Source: Microvirga lotononidis
Lineage (GTDB): Bacteria; Pseudomonadota; Alphaproteobacteria; Rhizobiales; Beijerinckiaceae
Assembly (NCBI RefSeq): GCF_034627025.1
Contig: NZ_CP141048.1
Location: 848,501-912,500 of the forward strand
Length of the DNA: 64,000 nucleotides
Direction: 5' to 3'
Shown here: positions 19,821-28,195 of the stretch, one piece after another
Position numbering within the stretch: position 1 is the stretch's first letter
How the letters are laid out: every line of letters starts with the position of its first letter
Notes under the pieces: model-generated
Database searches by the model: none
What the model was told of the DNA's origin: nothing
Seen by the model: the letters and a program-made list of their open reading frames with translations, nothing else
Position numbers and translations under genes: made by a program

Positions 19821-20698
19821 TGACTTCATCGCGGGAGAGCGCCGTGACAGGCAACGCTGCAAGCCAAGCCTGGTCCTCCCATGAGGGTGCCGCCGCTCTC
19901 GCGGCCCCAACCTCCGCCGAGAAGCGACGCGCCTTCGACTGGCGCATCCTTCTCGGCTTTTTCTTGCCCATCGCGGTCGCTGTCCTTTGGGAAGGCGCCG
20001 TTCGTCTCGGCCTCGCGCAGGGACGCCTCGTTCCCCCGCCGAGCCGCATTCTCGCGACGCTCTGGGGCTTGGCCCAGAGCGGCGAATTGTGGACCCACAC
20101 CTGGATGACGCTGTGGCGCGTTCTCGTCGGCTTCGTGATCGGGGCCGCCGCGGGGATCGTGCTCGGCGCACTTTCCGGCTCGAGCAAGACCATCCGCCAG
20201 CTGCTCGACCCGACCCTGCAGGCCCTGCGTGCGATTCCGTCCATCGCCTGGGTGCCGCTCTTCATTCTGTGGCTCGGCATCTTCGAGGCCTCGAAAGTCG
20301 CGTTGATCGCCGTTGGCGTGTTCTTCCCGGTTTATCTTGGCATCGCCGGCGCCATCCTGTCCGTCGACCGCAAGCTCGTGGAAGTCGGTCATGTGTTCCG
20401 CCTCTCGCGCGTGCAGCTGGCGCGCCGCATCCTGCTGCCGGCGGTCCTGCCCGAAGCCGTGATCGCGCTCCGCTCGGGCCTCGGCCTCGGCTTCATGTTC
20501 GTGGTCGCGGCGGAATTCATGGGCGCATCGGAAGGCCTCGGCTATCTGCTCGTCGACGGCCAGCAGATGGGCAAGCCCGACCAGATCCTCGCGGCCATCA
20601 TCGCCTTCGCGCTCCTCGGCAAGATCGCCGACAGCCTGCTCGTCGCCGGCACCAAGCCGCTCGTGCGCTGGCAGGACACCGTGCGGGAGAGGCTGTGA
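19820..20698 (+). CDS. ssuC: Sulfonate-type ABC transporter permease (SsuC-like)
   Basis: Inner-membrane permease, 292 residues, with about six transmembrane segments, the first being WRILLGFFLPIAVAVLWEGA. The binding-protein-dependent transport signature region (the EAA loop that contacts the ATPase) lies near EVGHVFRLSRVQLARRILLP. It is preceded by a hydrophilic stretch of about 35 residues before the first membrane segment, so a somewhat later start cannot be excluded. One-base overlaps with both neighbours indicate tight translational coupling. Confidence 0.9.
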   Translation: MTSSRESAVTGNAASQAWSSHEGAAALAAPTSAEKRRAFDWRILLGFFLPIAVAVLWEGAVRLGLAQGRLVPPPSRILATLWGLAQSGELWTHTWMTLWRVLVGFVIGAAAGIVLGALSGSSKTIRQLLDPTLQALRAIPSIAWVPLFILWLGIFEASKVALIAVGVFFPVYLGIAGAILSVDRKLVEVGHVFRLSRVQLARRILLPAVLPEAVIALRSGLGLGFMFVVAAEFMGASEGLGYLLVDGQQMGKPDQILAAIIAFALLGKIADSLLVAGTKPLVRWQDTVRERL

Positions 20699-21486
20699 TG
20701 CTGAACCTCGAACATCTTTCCAAGACCTATGCCGACGGTACGCGCGCGCTGTCCGACATCAATCTCGTCGTGCAGGAAGGCGAGATCGTCTCGCTGATCG
20801 GCGGCTCGGGCTGCGGCAAGACCACGTTGCTGCGTCTCGTCGCGGGTCTCGACCCGGCGAGCGCCGGCCGGATCAGTCTCGACGACGAAGTCCTCTCGGG
20901 CCCTCATCCGGCCGTCGGCATCGTGTTCCAGGAGCCACGCCTTTTGCCCTGGCTGTCGGTGGCCGACAACATCGCCTTCGGGCTCGACGGACTGACTGCC
21001 GCCGAGAAGAAGGCGCGCGTCGCGCACGCCCTGGACAAGATCGGCCTGGCCGAACACGCCGACCGTTGGCCGCGCGACTTGTCAGGCGGGCAACAGCAGC
21101 GCGTCTCCATCGCCCGCGCCTTCGTGACGAACCCGAAGGTGCTGCTCCTCGACGAGCCCTTCTCGGCGCTCGATGCCTTTACCCGCGCGAGCCTGCACGA
21201 TCATCTGCTTGGGCTTTGGGAAGAGACGCGCCCGACCGTCGTGCTCGTGACCCACGACGTGCAGGAAGCGGTGACGCTCGCCGATCGGGCCGTCGTGATG
21301 CAGCCGAAGCCCGGCCGAATCTTCGACGAATTGCCGCTGACGCTTGCGCGGCCGCGCGACAAGGCGGGCCTTCCCTTCGAGACTTCCGTGCGCCGCATCT
21401 TGACGGCCTTGGACCATTCCCTCAAAGCACCGCAATCGCAGCCCCAGCGTGAACGCGACCGTCAGGCCGCTGCGTTGTGGTGGTAG
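20698..21486 (+). CDS. ssuB: Sulfonate-type ABC transporter ATP-binding protein (SsuB-like)
   Basis: 262-residue ATPase that powers the transporter. Walker A is GGSGCGKTT (about 38-46), the Q-loop VFQEPRLLPW is typical of SsuB/TauB/NrtD, the signature motif is LSGGQQQRVSIARA, Walker B is VLLLDEPFSALD, and the H-loop is VTHDVQEAV. The start ATG overlaps the permease stop by one base. The OsmC gene follows 19 bases after its stop. Confidence 0.93.
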   Translation: MLNLEHLSKTYADGTRALSDINLVVQEGEIVSLIGGSGCGKTTLLRLVAGLDPASAGRISLDDEVLSGPHPAVGIVFQEPRLLPWLSVADNIAFGLDGLTAAEKKARVAHALDKIGLAEHADRWPRDLSGGQQQRVSIARAFVTNPKVLLLDEPFSALDAFTRASLHDHLLGLWEETRPTVVLVTHDVQEAVTLADRAVVMQPKPGRIFDELPLTLARPRDKAGLPFETSVRRILTALDHSLKAPQSQPQRERDRQAAALWW

Positions 21487-21505
21487 GAACGAAAAGGACT
21501 TCATC

Positions 21506-22015
21506 ATGGATGCGACCGCCCTTCGCGCCCTTCAGGCGCCGTTGAAGGATCAATACCGCAACGATCCCGACAAGGCCGTGATCACTCTGAAGGCCCAGGG
21601 TACGCTCGACGACCAGCACATCGCCTGCAAGGTCGAGACCGGCCGCGCGCTGGCCATTGCGGGCCTCCATCCGGCCACCGGCGGCTCCGGCGCCGAACTG
21701 TGCTCGGGCGACATGCTCCTCGAAGCCCTCGTCGCCTGCGCGGGCGTGACGCTGAAGGCGGTGGCGACCGCTCTCGAAATCGATCTGCGCCATGGGTCGG
21801 TGAAGGCCGAAGGCGATCTCGATTTCCGTGGCACGCTCGGGGTCGACAAGACGGCACCGGTCGGCTTCAAGAATATCCGCCTGTCCTTCGAGGTCGACAC
21901 GGACGCGCCTCAGGAGAAGATCGACCAGCTGCTCAAGCTCACCGAGCGCTATTGCGTCGTCTTCCAGACCCTCAACAACAAGCCCGAACTGAGCGCTACG
22001 CTCGCGCGGACATAA
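21506..22015 (+). CDS. OsmC/Ohr family protein
   Basis: 169 residues. OsmC-type proteins reduce organic hydroperoxides through two cysteines. Here one candidate is in LLEALVACAGVTLKAVA and the second in TERYCVVFQTL, in the spacing expected for the family; an additional Cys occurs in GAELCSGD. The ATG at 21506 is preceded by an AAAAGGA ribosome site, 19 bases after the ATPase gene. Its place at the end of a sulfonate-type transport operon suggests a role linked to organosulfur uptake or to thiol/peroxide chemistry (inference). Confidence 0.85.
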   Translation: MDATALRALQAPLKDQYRNDPDKAVITLKAQGTLDDQHIACKVETGRALAIAGLHPATGGSGAELCSGDMLLEALVACAGVTLKAVATALEIDLRHGSVKAEGDLDFRGTLGVDKTAPVGFKNIRLSFEVDTDAPQEKIDQLLKLTERYCVVFQTLNNKPELSATLART

Positions 22016-22050
22016 GGCTGGCTGTTCCCATCGACAAAGTGCGCCTCCCC

Positions 22051-22138
22051 GTCATGGCCGGCCTTGTGCCGGCCATCTCGATGCTGTGAAGCGCTGTGTT
22101 TTCCAATCGGGATCACCGGCACAAGGCCGGTGATGATG
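22051..22138. repeat. Long palindromic intergenic repeat, copy 3
   Basis: Starts GTCATGGCCGGCCTTGTGCC and ends with CACCGGCACAAGGCCGGTG followed by ATGATG. The arms GGCCTTGTGCCGG and CCGGCACAAGGCC are exact complements. The core TGAAGCGCTGTGTTTTCCAA is shared in form with the copy at 28093. It separates two convergent genes. Confidence 0.8.
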
Positions 22139-22158
22139 TGGCGGGTTGCAAAATCATG

Positions 22159-23442
22159 TCAATTCCCAGCCACCAGAGTTCGCGGCGCGCCGCTGATTGC
22201 GATCGCGGTGCCGCCGCGGATTTCCTGCACGGTCAATCCACGCTCGTTGGTGCCGTCCGGGTTGAAGCGGAACACGCCGTCGGCACCCGCGAAGCCGGCC
22301 GGGCTCGTCAGCATGGCATCGGTGAAGGCCTGAGCACCCTGCATCCTGGCAAGCGCGGCGGCGAGCGTCACGGCGTCGTAGGACAGGGTCGCCAGCCGGA
22401 TCGGATCGACATTGAACCGCGCGCGATACCGCTCGGCGAAAGCCGTGAAACCACGTTTATCGGGGGCCGCGAACCAGCCCCCTTGCAGAGCCGGGAGAGC
22501 AGCTACGCGAGGCTCGTCCCACAAGCCCGTGCCGAGCGGCTTAACCCGCAACGGATCGAAGCCTTCCATCTGCAGCGCCTGGGAGATGGCCGGCAGGCCA
22601 TCGCCGTTCTCCGGCATGAACAGCGCATCGGCCTGCGGCGCGGCGCCGGCGACGATGGGCGCCATCCGCCGCACGGCGTCATGAGGCCGGCCCGGCGGAT
22701 AATAGTCGAGCGTCGCGATGCGGAGGCCCTGCCGGGCCGCCGCCTGCTGCAGCCGCGACGCGGCCACGCGGCCATATTGCGTGTCCGGGATCAGAGCCGC
22801 GATCGAGCGGCGTCCCTGGCTGGCGGCGAAGGATACGATACGGTCGACCTCCTCCTGCACCATGAAGCTGAGAAGATAGACGCCCTGGCTGGCGACGCTC
22901 GCATCCGTCGAGAATCCGATGACGGCTTTTCCGCGCTGACGGGCCGCCTGTCCCGCCGCCTGCACGGAGCCTGCGTAAAGCGGACCGAGGATGAGTTCGG
23001 CGCCCTCGCCCAAAGCCTGCTGCGCCGCCGTCTGCGCGCCCTCCGGTGTGCCGGCATCGTCCTTCACGAGCAGAGTGAGATCGGAGCCCTGGAATTCTTC
23101 AAGGGCCAGTTCCGCGGCGTTGCGCATGCTCTGCGCCACGATGGCCCCCTGGCCCGGTTCCGACATGGGCAGGATCAGCGCGACCCTGACGGGGCCCCGG
23201 CCGATGGTCGTCCCTTCCTGTCCGGGCGCCGGCGAAACGCCCGACGCGGGGACGCCGCCCGCCGCGAGGTCGGCCGCGTAGACAGGTTCGGACGGCTTGG
23301 CGGCGACAGGCCGGGCCGGCTTGCGGGACGAGGTCCGGCTGCCGGACCCGACACATCCGGACAACACCAGCGATGTGGAGAGAACGAAAGCCCAGGCGGC
23401 GCGGCTGGAAGGACCGGCTGCCCGTTCGATGAAGCGCGCCAT
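22159..23442 (-). CDS. Penicillin-binding protein activator / LppC-like lipoprotein
   Basis: 427 residues. A lipobox (LVLSGC) near residue 30 predicts an outer-membrane lipoprotein. The domain that follows is a periplasmic-binding-protein type I fold: VALILPMSEPGQGAIVAQSM, AELILGPLYAGSVQAAGQAA and VIGFSTDASVASQGVYLLSF. This is the LppC/LpoA group, which in enterobacteria activates PBP1A; whether that role holds in alphaproteobacteria is not known. I start at the ATG at 23442, which has an AAGGGGG ribosome site. It is divergent from rsmI, the usual arrangement in Rhizobiales. Confidence 0.85.
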   Translation of the reverse strand: MARFIERAAGPSSRAAWAFVLSTSLVLSGCVGSGSRTSSRKPARPVAAKPSEPVYAADLAAGGVPASGVSPAPGQEGTTIGRGPVRVALILPMSEPGQGAIVAQSMRNAAELALEEFQGSDLTLLVKDDAGTPEGAQTAAQQALGEGAELILGPLYAGSVQAAGQAARQRGKAVIGFSTDASVASQGVYLLSFMVQEEVDRIVSFAASQGRRSIAALIPDTQYGRVAASRLQQAAARQGLRIATLDYYPPGRPHDAVRRMAPIVAGAAPQADALFMPENGDGLPAISQALQMEGFDPLRVKPLGTGLWDEPRVAALPALQGGWFAAPDKRGFTAFAERYRARFNVDPIRLATLSYDAVTLAAALARMQGAQAFTDAMLTSPAGFAGADGVFRFNPDGTNERGLTVQEIRGGTAIAISGAPRTLVAGN

Positions 23443-23576
23443 CTCCACCCCCTTTGGAAACAGCTCAAGCGAGGAGCAAAGCGTGGCAGCAAAAGGTAAA
23501 CATTGTTTCCAATGCCGGTTGATGGATTGACGACCCCGCTTTCGCGACGACGCCCCTTCATGCGACAGTGACGACG

Positions 23577-24515
23577 ATGAGCCAGAGAATCGATAATCGA
23601 ACCAAACGGCGCGAGCCGAACGAACGGGTTGCCACCTTCACCGCCTTCGGCCTCGCCGCCGAGGCAAAGCCTCTGTCGCCGGGGCTCTATGTGGTCGCGA
23701 CGCCCATCGGCAATCTGCAGGACGTGTCCTTCCGCGCCTTGAACGTGCTCGCCGCCGCGGATGCGATCCTCGCCGAGGATACGCGGGTGACGAAGACGCT
23801 GCTCGCCCATTACGGCATCACGACGCCGCTGGTGGCCTATCACGAGCATTCCAACGATGCGGTGCGCGAGCGCATGGTCCACCGCATCCGCGAGGGCCAG
23901 GCGCTGGCCCTGGTGTCGGACGCGGGCACGCCCCTGGTGTCGGATCCGGGCTACAAGCTCGTGCAGGCGGCCATCGAGGAAGGACTGCCCGTCACCCCGA
24001 TCCCCGGGCCCTCCGCCGTCCTCACCGCCCTCGTGGCCTCGGGCCTGCCGACCGACCGCTTCTTCTTCGAGGGTTTCCTGCCGCCGAAGAGCGCCGCGCG
24101 CCGCGCGAGGCTTGCCGAGATCGGCACGATTCCCGGCACGCTCATGCTCTTCGAGGGACCGCATCGCCTGCCCGAGATGCTCGCCGATGCGGCGGAGGTG
24201 CTCGGCGAGCGGCAAGCCGTGGTGGCGCGCGAGCTGACCAAGATGTTCGAGACGATCCGGCGCGGCACCCTGCCGGACCTCGCCCGGCAATTCGCCGAGG
24301 AAGGCCCGCCCAAGGGCGAGATCGTGGTGCTGATCGGCGAGGCGACCAAAGAGATGCATGCGGCCGAGGCCGATGCGGCGCTCGACGGCAAGCTCGAAGC
24401 GGCGCTGAAGAACCACTCGATCAAGGATGCCGCGGCACTCGTCGCGGCGGAGCTCGATCTGCCCAAGCGCGAGGTCTATGCCCGCGCCCTGGCGCTCGCC
24501 AAGAAGGACGCATGA
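23577..24515 (+). CDS. rsmI: 16S rRNA (cytidine-1402-2'-O)-methyltransferase
   Basis: SAM-dependent methyltransferase of the tetrapyrrole-methylase fold that methylates C1402 in the ribosomal decoding centre. 312 residues from ATG 23577; a GTG at 23568 is an alternative and neither has a clear ribosome site. Motifs are [54 protein letters not shown] and [20 protein letters not shown]. The N-terminal 30 residues are not conserved. It overlaps yraN by 4 bases. Confidence 0.96.
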   Translation: MSQRIDNRTKRREPNERVATFTAFGLAAEAKPLSPGLYVVATPIGNLQDVSFRALNVLAAADAILAEDTRVTKTLLAHYGITTPLVAYHEHSNDAVRERMVHRIREGQALALVSDAGTPLVSDPGYKLVQAAIEEGLPVTPIPGPSAVLTALVASGLPTDRFFFEGFLPPKSAARRARLAEIGTIPGTLMLFEGPHRLPEMLADAAEVLGERQAVVARELTKMFETIRRGTLPDLARQFAEEGPPKGEIVVLIGEATKEMHAAEADAALDGKLEAALKNHSIKDAAALVAAELDLPKREVYARALALAKKDA

Positions 24516-24889
24516 CGAGCGCTCTCGAACGGCGCCGCGCCACTTTCCTGCGCGGCCACCGCGCCGAGTGGATCGCGTTGCTGTTTCTCATGATGAAAGG
24601 CTATCGCCCACTCGCACGCCGTTATGCGGCCTCGGGCGGCGAGATCGACCTGATCGTGATGCGTGGCGACACCATCGCGTTCGTCGAAGTGAAGGCGCGC
24701 GGGCTCATGGACGATGCCCTCGCGGCCATCACCGCCCGCAAGCGCCAGCGCTTCTCGCGTGCGGTGCGCACATGGCTCTCGCGCAACGTCTGGGCGCAAG
24801 GCAAGACATGGCGCGCCGATGCGGTGTTCATCGCACCCAAACGATGGCCGCAGCACATCGTGTCGGCTTTCGAGCTGGAGATGAGTTGA
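24512..24889 (+). CDS. yraN: YraN family (UPF0102) putative endonuclease-like protein
   Basis: 125 residues. The UPF0102 fold resembles Holliday-junction resolvases, but the cellular role is not established. Recognisable motifs are [20 protein letters not shown] and [20 protein letters not shown], which carry the Glu-Asp...Glu-x-Lys residues of a nuclease-like active site. It overlaps rsmI by 4 bases. In relatives gshB follows directly; here a LysR/DUF1127 pair and a lipid-kinase gene separate it from gshB. Confidence 0.93.
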   Translation: MTSALERRRATFLRGHRAEWIALLFLMMKGYRPLARRYAASGGEIDLIVMRGDTIAFVEVKARGLMDDALAAITARKRQRFSRAVRTWLSRNVWAQGKTWRADAVFIAPKRWPQHIVSAFELEMS

Positions 24890-24911
24890 ACGAGCGCAAC
24901 GACGGTGTCGT

Positions 24912-25784
24912 CTACGCTGCCATCCGGTGCCGGTCCGCCACCGCCTCGCGGATATGTCGCGCCAGTTCCTGCACGACATGATTGCCGCCGTCGCGCGGCA
25001 GGTAGAGATTGACCATGAAAGGCGGCAAGGCAGGCAGTCCCGATTCAGGCCCCAGTACGTCGAAACCGATCGGCACGGTCGAAGCCATCCAGGCCATGAC
25101 GGCGATGTCGGCCGCCACCGTGGCCACCTGGGCCGAGGTGTTCGTTACCTCCGAGACGGAACGCCATTCGATGCCGGCCTTCTGCAGCGCCTCGCGGATC
25201 GGCGCCCGGAAGGCGCAATCGGAGCAACCGATGGAAACCGGCAGCGGACGCTGGCGCGCCGCATCGCCGCCGCGGGCGCCGACCCAGACGAGGCGGTCCA
25301 TCACGAGGTTTCGGCCATCGGGATCGCAGGCCATTTCGGTGGCGAGCACCACGTCGACCTGGCCGGCATAGAGCTTCGAGCGAAGCGACACGCTGGAGCC
25401 GCTGTTGAGCGAGATCTGCACGCGCGGATAGCGGCGCGCGAAATCCTTCAGGAAGGTCGGAAGATACGTGGTGATGATGTCGCTCGGGATGCCGAGCCGA
25501 ACCTCGCCCTCGAATTCCGGCGTCGTCATCTCGGTCCAGATTTCATCGTTGAGGGCCAGCATGCGCTTCGCCCGTCCGAACAGGCGCTCGCCGGCGGTCG
25601 TGAGCTTCATGGCGCGCCGGTCGCGGGTGATAAGCTCCTCGCCCAGGGCTTCTTCCAGGCGCTTGATCTGCTGGCTCACCGCCGCCTGGGTCAGGTTGAG
25701 AACCCCGGTGGCGGCGGTCATCCCGCCTGCATCCACCACCGCGACGAAGGCCCTGAGCAGGCTGACATCGAGATTCCGGGCCAT
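24912..25784 (-). CDS. LysR family transcriptional regulator
   Basis: 290 residues. The N-terminal winged helix is seen in LRAFVAVVDAGGMTAATGVL and LTQAAVSQQIKRLEEALGEE; the effector domain (about 90-290) contains GEVRLGIPSDIITTYLPTFL. I start at ATG 25784, four residues inside the longest frame. It is divergent from a DUF1127 gene with a perfect 8-7-8 inverted repeat between them, the usual arrangement for an autoregulated LysR with a neighbouring target. The effector is unknown. Confidence 0.92.
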   Translation of the reverse strand: MARNLDVSLLRAFVAVVDAGGMTAATGVLNLTQAAVSQQIKRLEEALGEELITRDRRAMKLTTAGERLFGRAKRMLALNDEIWTEMTTPEFEGEVRLGIPSDIITTYLPTFLKDFARRYPRVQISLNSGSSVSLRSKLYAGQVDVVLATEMACDPDGRNLVMDRLVWVGARGGDAARQRPLPVSIGCSDCAFRAPIREALQKAGIEWRSVSEVTNTSAQVATVAADIAVMAWMASTVPIGFDVLGPESGLPALPPFMVNLYLPRDGGNHVVQELARHIREAVADRHRMAA

Positions 25785-25802
25785 GGCCTCTCTCAATAAA
25801 GA

Positions 25803-25825
25803 TTCATTATCATCAATATAATGAA
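25803..25825. promoter_or_regulatory. Perfect 8-7-8 inverted repeat between lysR and DUF1127
   Basis: TTCATTAT, CATCAAT, ATAATGAA. It lies 19 bases from the lysR start and 64 from the DUF1127 start, and contains the dyad form (T-N11-A) of LysR boxes. It is the most likely binding site of the adjacent LysR protein. Confidence 0.6.
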
Positions 25826-25888
25826 CATTCGTTTCTCTTATGCAAGGAGAAAGAGCATCATCTCCTCATCGAACCTGAGGAGACAGCC

Positions 25889-26098
25889 ATGACAGTCCAT
25901 GCCCCATCCTACGATTGGACCGCCGAGCAGCCGGCCTCGAAGCCTTCGAGGATCAAGGGCCTCTTCGCGGCCCTCATGCATGAGATCGAGATTCGCCGCG
26001 CCCTGCGCCACGTCAACAGCCTCGATGATGCGATGCTGCACGATATCGGCCTCACGCCGGGCAGCATCGAGGACGCCGTTCGGTGCGGGCGGCATTAA
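25889..26098 (+). CDS. DUF1127 family small protein
   Basis: 69 residues ending in the compact arginine-rich DUF1127 (YjiS-like) helix pair: RRALRHVNSLDDAMLHDIGL. In alphaproteobacteria, small DUF1127 proteins have been linked to RNA turnover and to phosphate and carbon metabolism, but this member is longer at the N-terminus than the shortest forms and its role is unknown. An inverted repeat and a lysR gene lie upstream, so LysR control is likely. Its 3' end overlaps the convergent lipid-kinase gene by 4 bases. Confidence 0.88.
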   Translation: MTVHAPSYDWTAEQPASKPSRIKGLFAALMHEIEIRRALRHVNSLDDAMLHDIGLTPGSIEDAVRCGRH

Positions 26099-26976
26099 TC
26101 TCCCTGTTTGGGCGCGAATACCGTCACGGCCGCCGGCCGGATCGAGAAATGGGCGGGCGTCTGGGTCACGATCTCGCCATCCGCATTGATGGGCCTCGGC
26201 TTGCGGGTGCGGATGTCGAACTCCTTGGCCCTGACGGCCCTCACCTCCTCCCAGGCGCCGTGCTGCCCGTAACGGAACGAGCGCGCCATGAGAGCGAGCT
26301 TCCAGGCCCGTTCCAGTTCCAGGCTGTAGAGATCGAGATGCTGGTCGTCGATGGCCGCATCCTTTTCCACCGCATTCCCGCCGCCGTAGAAACGCCCGTT
26401 GCCGACGGCGATCTGCAGCGTCTTCACGCGCACGGATTCGTTCTCGCTGGTGATGGTGGCCCGGAACGGCTTGGCCTGCGCCAGGACCTTCAGGGCCACC
26501 AGCGCATAGCCGAGGCGGCCCCAGCGGCGCTTGATGTCGCGCGTCAGTTTCTGCGCCAACTCCGCCGACAATCCGAGACTTGCCACGTTGAAGAAGGGTT
26601 CGCCGTTGACCAGGCCGAGATCGATCTTGCGCGTCACCCCCTGGGCGATGATGTCGGCGGCGGCATCGACATCGAAGGGTATGTCGAGGGTCCGGGCGAG
26701 ATCGTTGGCCGTCCCCATCGGGAGAATGCCCAAGGGCAGCCGGGCCTCGATCACCCCGAGGGCCGCGGCATTGATGGTGCCGTCGCCGCCGCCGACGATG
26801 GCGCAATCCACGTCATGGGCATGTCTGACGATGAGCGGCGACAGGTCCTCCCGGCGGCCGCATTCCAGATGAACGGGCTCGATGCCATGATCCTTCAGGC
26901 GCTCGACAGCCATCTCGCACTGGGCGGCGCCGCTGCGGCTCTTGGTATTCACGATCAGAAGGGCGCGGCGGGGCAT
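26095..26976 (-). CDS. Diacylglycerol kinase-like lipid kinase (YegS/BmrU family)
   Basis: 293 residues. The DAGK catalytic domain opens with LLIVNTKSRSG and has the nucleotide motif AIVGGGDGTINAAALGV, followed by LPMGTANDLARTLDIP and the C-terminal GNGRFYGGGNAVEKDAAIDD, all characteristic of YegS-like lipid kinases. These phosphorylate diacylglycerol or related lipids at the inner membrane; the substrate here is unknown. It is convergent with the DUF1127 gene. Confidence 0.93.
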   Translation of the reverse strand: MPRRALLIVNTKSRSGAAQCEMAVERLKDHGIEPVHLECGRREDLSPLIVRHAHDVDCAIVGGGDGTINAAALGVIEARLPLGILPMGTANDLARTLDIPFDVDAAADIIAQGVTRKIDLGLVNGEPFFNVASLGLSAELAQKLTRDIKRRWGRLGYALVALKVLAQAKPFRATITSENESVRVKTLQIAVGNGRFYGGGNAVEKDAAIDDQHLDLYSLELERAWKLALMARSFRYGQHGAWEEVRAVRAKEFDIRTRKPRPINADGEIVTQTPAHFSIRPAAVTVFAPKQGD

Positions 26977-27082
26977 GGTCTGTCACATGGAAAAGCTTGA
27001 GCGGATCCGCAAGGGTTCATCGAAGCGGAGCCGTTGAATAACCCGCCTCCCCCGATTTCGTTCACGAGCCGCAGATCAAGAG

Positions 27083-27111
27083 TTGCCATCCTCGACATTT
27101 GGCCCAATAAC
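27083..27111 (+). promoter_or_regulatory. Candidate gshB promoter
   Basis: TTGCCA (27083-27088), 17 bases, AATAAC (27106-27111), 26 bases before the gshB start, with the ribosome site AAGGAGG in between. Confidence 0.4.
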
Positions 27112-27136
27112 CCTGCTTCCCAAGGAGGCCTGACGC

Positions 27137-28081
27137 ATGACCCTCACCGTTGCGTTCCAGATGGATCACATCCGCAGCATCAAGATCGCAGGCGATACCG
27201 GCTTTGCGCTGATGCTCGAAGCCCAACGGCGCGGGCACCGGGTCCTGCACTACACGCCCGACCGCCTGTCCCTGCGCGACGGCGCCGTCATCGCCATGGC
27301 GGAAACCATCGAAGCGCGCGACGTGGAAGGCGATCATTTCACCCTGGGAACGCCCGAGAGGGTCGATCTGTCGACGGTCGACGCGGTGCTCATGCGCCAG
27401 GACCCGCCCTTCGACCTCGCCTACATCACCGCCACTCATTTCCTCGAGCGCATCCATCCCAAGACCCTGGTGGTCAACGATCCGACCCATGTGCGCAATG
27501 CGCCGGAGAAGATCTTCGTCACGCATTTTCCGCACCTGATGCCGCCGACCCTCATCTCCCGCGACAGGCAGGAGATCGAGGAGTTCCGACGCGAGCATGG
27601 CGACGTGGTGATGAAGCCGCTCTACGGCCATGGCGGCGCGAGCGTGTTCAAGGTCGGGCGCGAGGATCCGAACTTCGGATCGCTCTACGACCTGTTCTCC
27701 AACCTGTTCCGCGAACCCTGGGTGATCCAGCGCTTCCTGCCCAAGATCACCGAAGGCGACAAGCGCATCATCCTCATCGACGGCGAGGCCGCGGGCGCAA
27801 TCAACCGGGTTCCGGCGGCCAACGACATCCGTTCCAACATGGTGCGCGGCGGCGCGGCCAAGCCCACGGACCTGACGGCGCGCGAGCGCGAGATCTGCGA
27901 AACCATCGGCCCGGACCTCAAGCGCATGGGCCTCATCCTCGTCGGCATCGACGTGATCGACGGCAACCTGACCGAGATCAACGTGACGGCCCCCACGGGC
28001 ATCCGCGCCATCAAGCGCCTCGGCGGGCCGGATCTCGCCGTGACGGTATGGGATGTGATCGAGAGCAAGGTGAAGGCCTGA
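27137..28081 (+). CDS. gshB: Glutathione synthetase
   Basis: ATP-grasp ligase that joins gamma-glutamylcysteine and glycine. 314 residues, normal for proteobacterial GshB. N-terminal [20 protein letters not shown], the ATP-grasp motifs [17 protein letters not shown] and [20 protein letters not shown], and the closing [20 protein letters not shown] are all present. The ribosome site AAGGAGG is strong. Its usual partners yraN and rsmI lie 2 kb upstream. Confidence 0.97.
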   Translation: MTLTVAFQMDHIRSIKIAGDTGFALMLEAQRRGHRVLHYTPDRLSLRDGAVIAMAETIEARDVEGDHFTLGTPERVDLSTVDAVLMRQDPPFDLAYITATHFLERIHPKTLVVNDPTHVRNAPEKIFVTHFPHLMPPTLISRDRQEIEEFRREHGDVVMKPLYGHGGASVFKVGREDPNFGSLYDLFSNLFREPWVIQRFLPKITEGDKRIILIDGEAAGAINRVPAANDIRSNMVRGGAAKPTDLTAREREICETIGPDLKRMGLILVGIDVIDGNLTEINVTAPTGIRAIKRLGGPDLAVTVWDVIESKVKA

Positions 28082-28092
28082 CATCCTTCGCC

Positions 28093-28181
28093 GTCATGGC
28101 CGCGCCTGTCCCGGCCGTCCCGATCCCGTGAAGCGCAGCGCTCTTCTTCATCGAGATCACCGGCACAAGGCCGGTGATGAC
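28093..28181. repeat. Long palindromic intergenic repeat, copy 4
   Basis: GTCATGGCC start, a GTGAAGCGCAGCGCTCTTCT core, and the end CACCGGCACAAGGCCGGTG followed by ATGAC. The right arm matches the right arm of copy 3 base for base over about 25 positions. It lies between convergent gshB and hemW. Confidence 0.8.
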
Positions 28182-28195
28182 GTGTGAGTGGGTGC

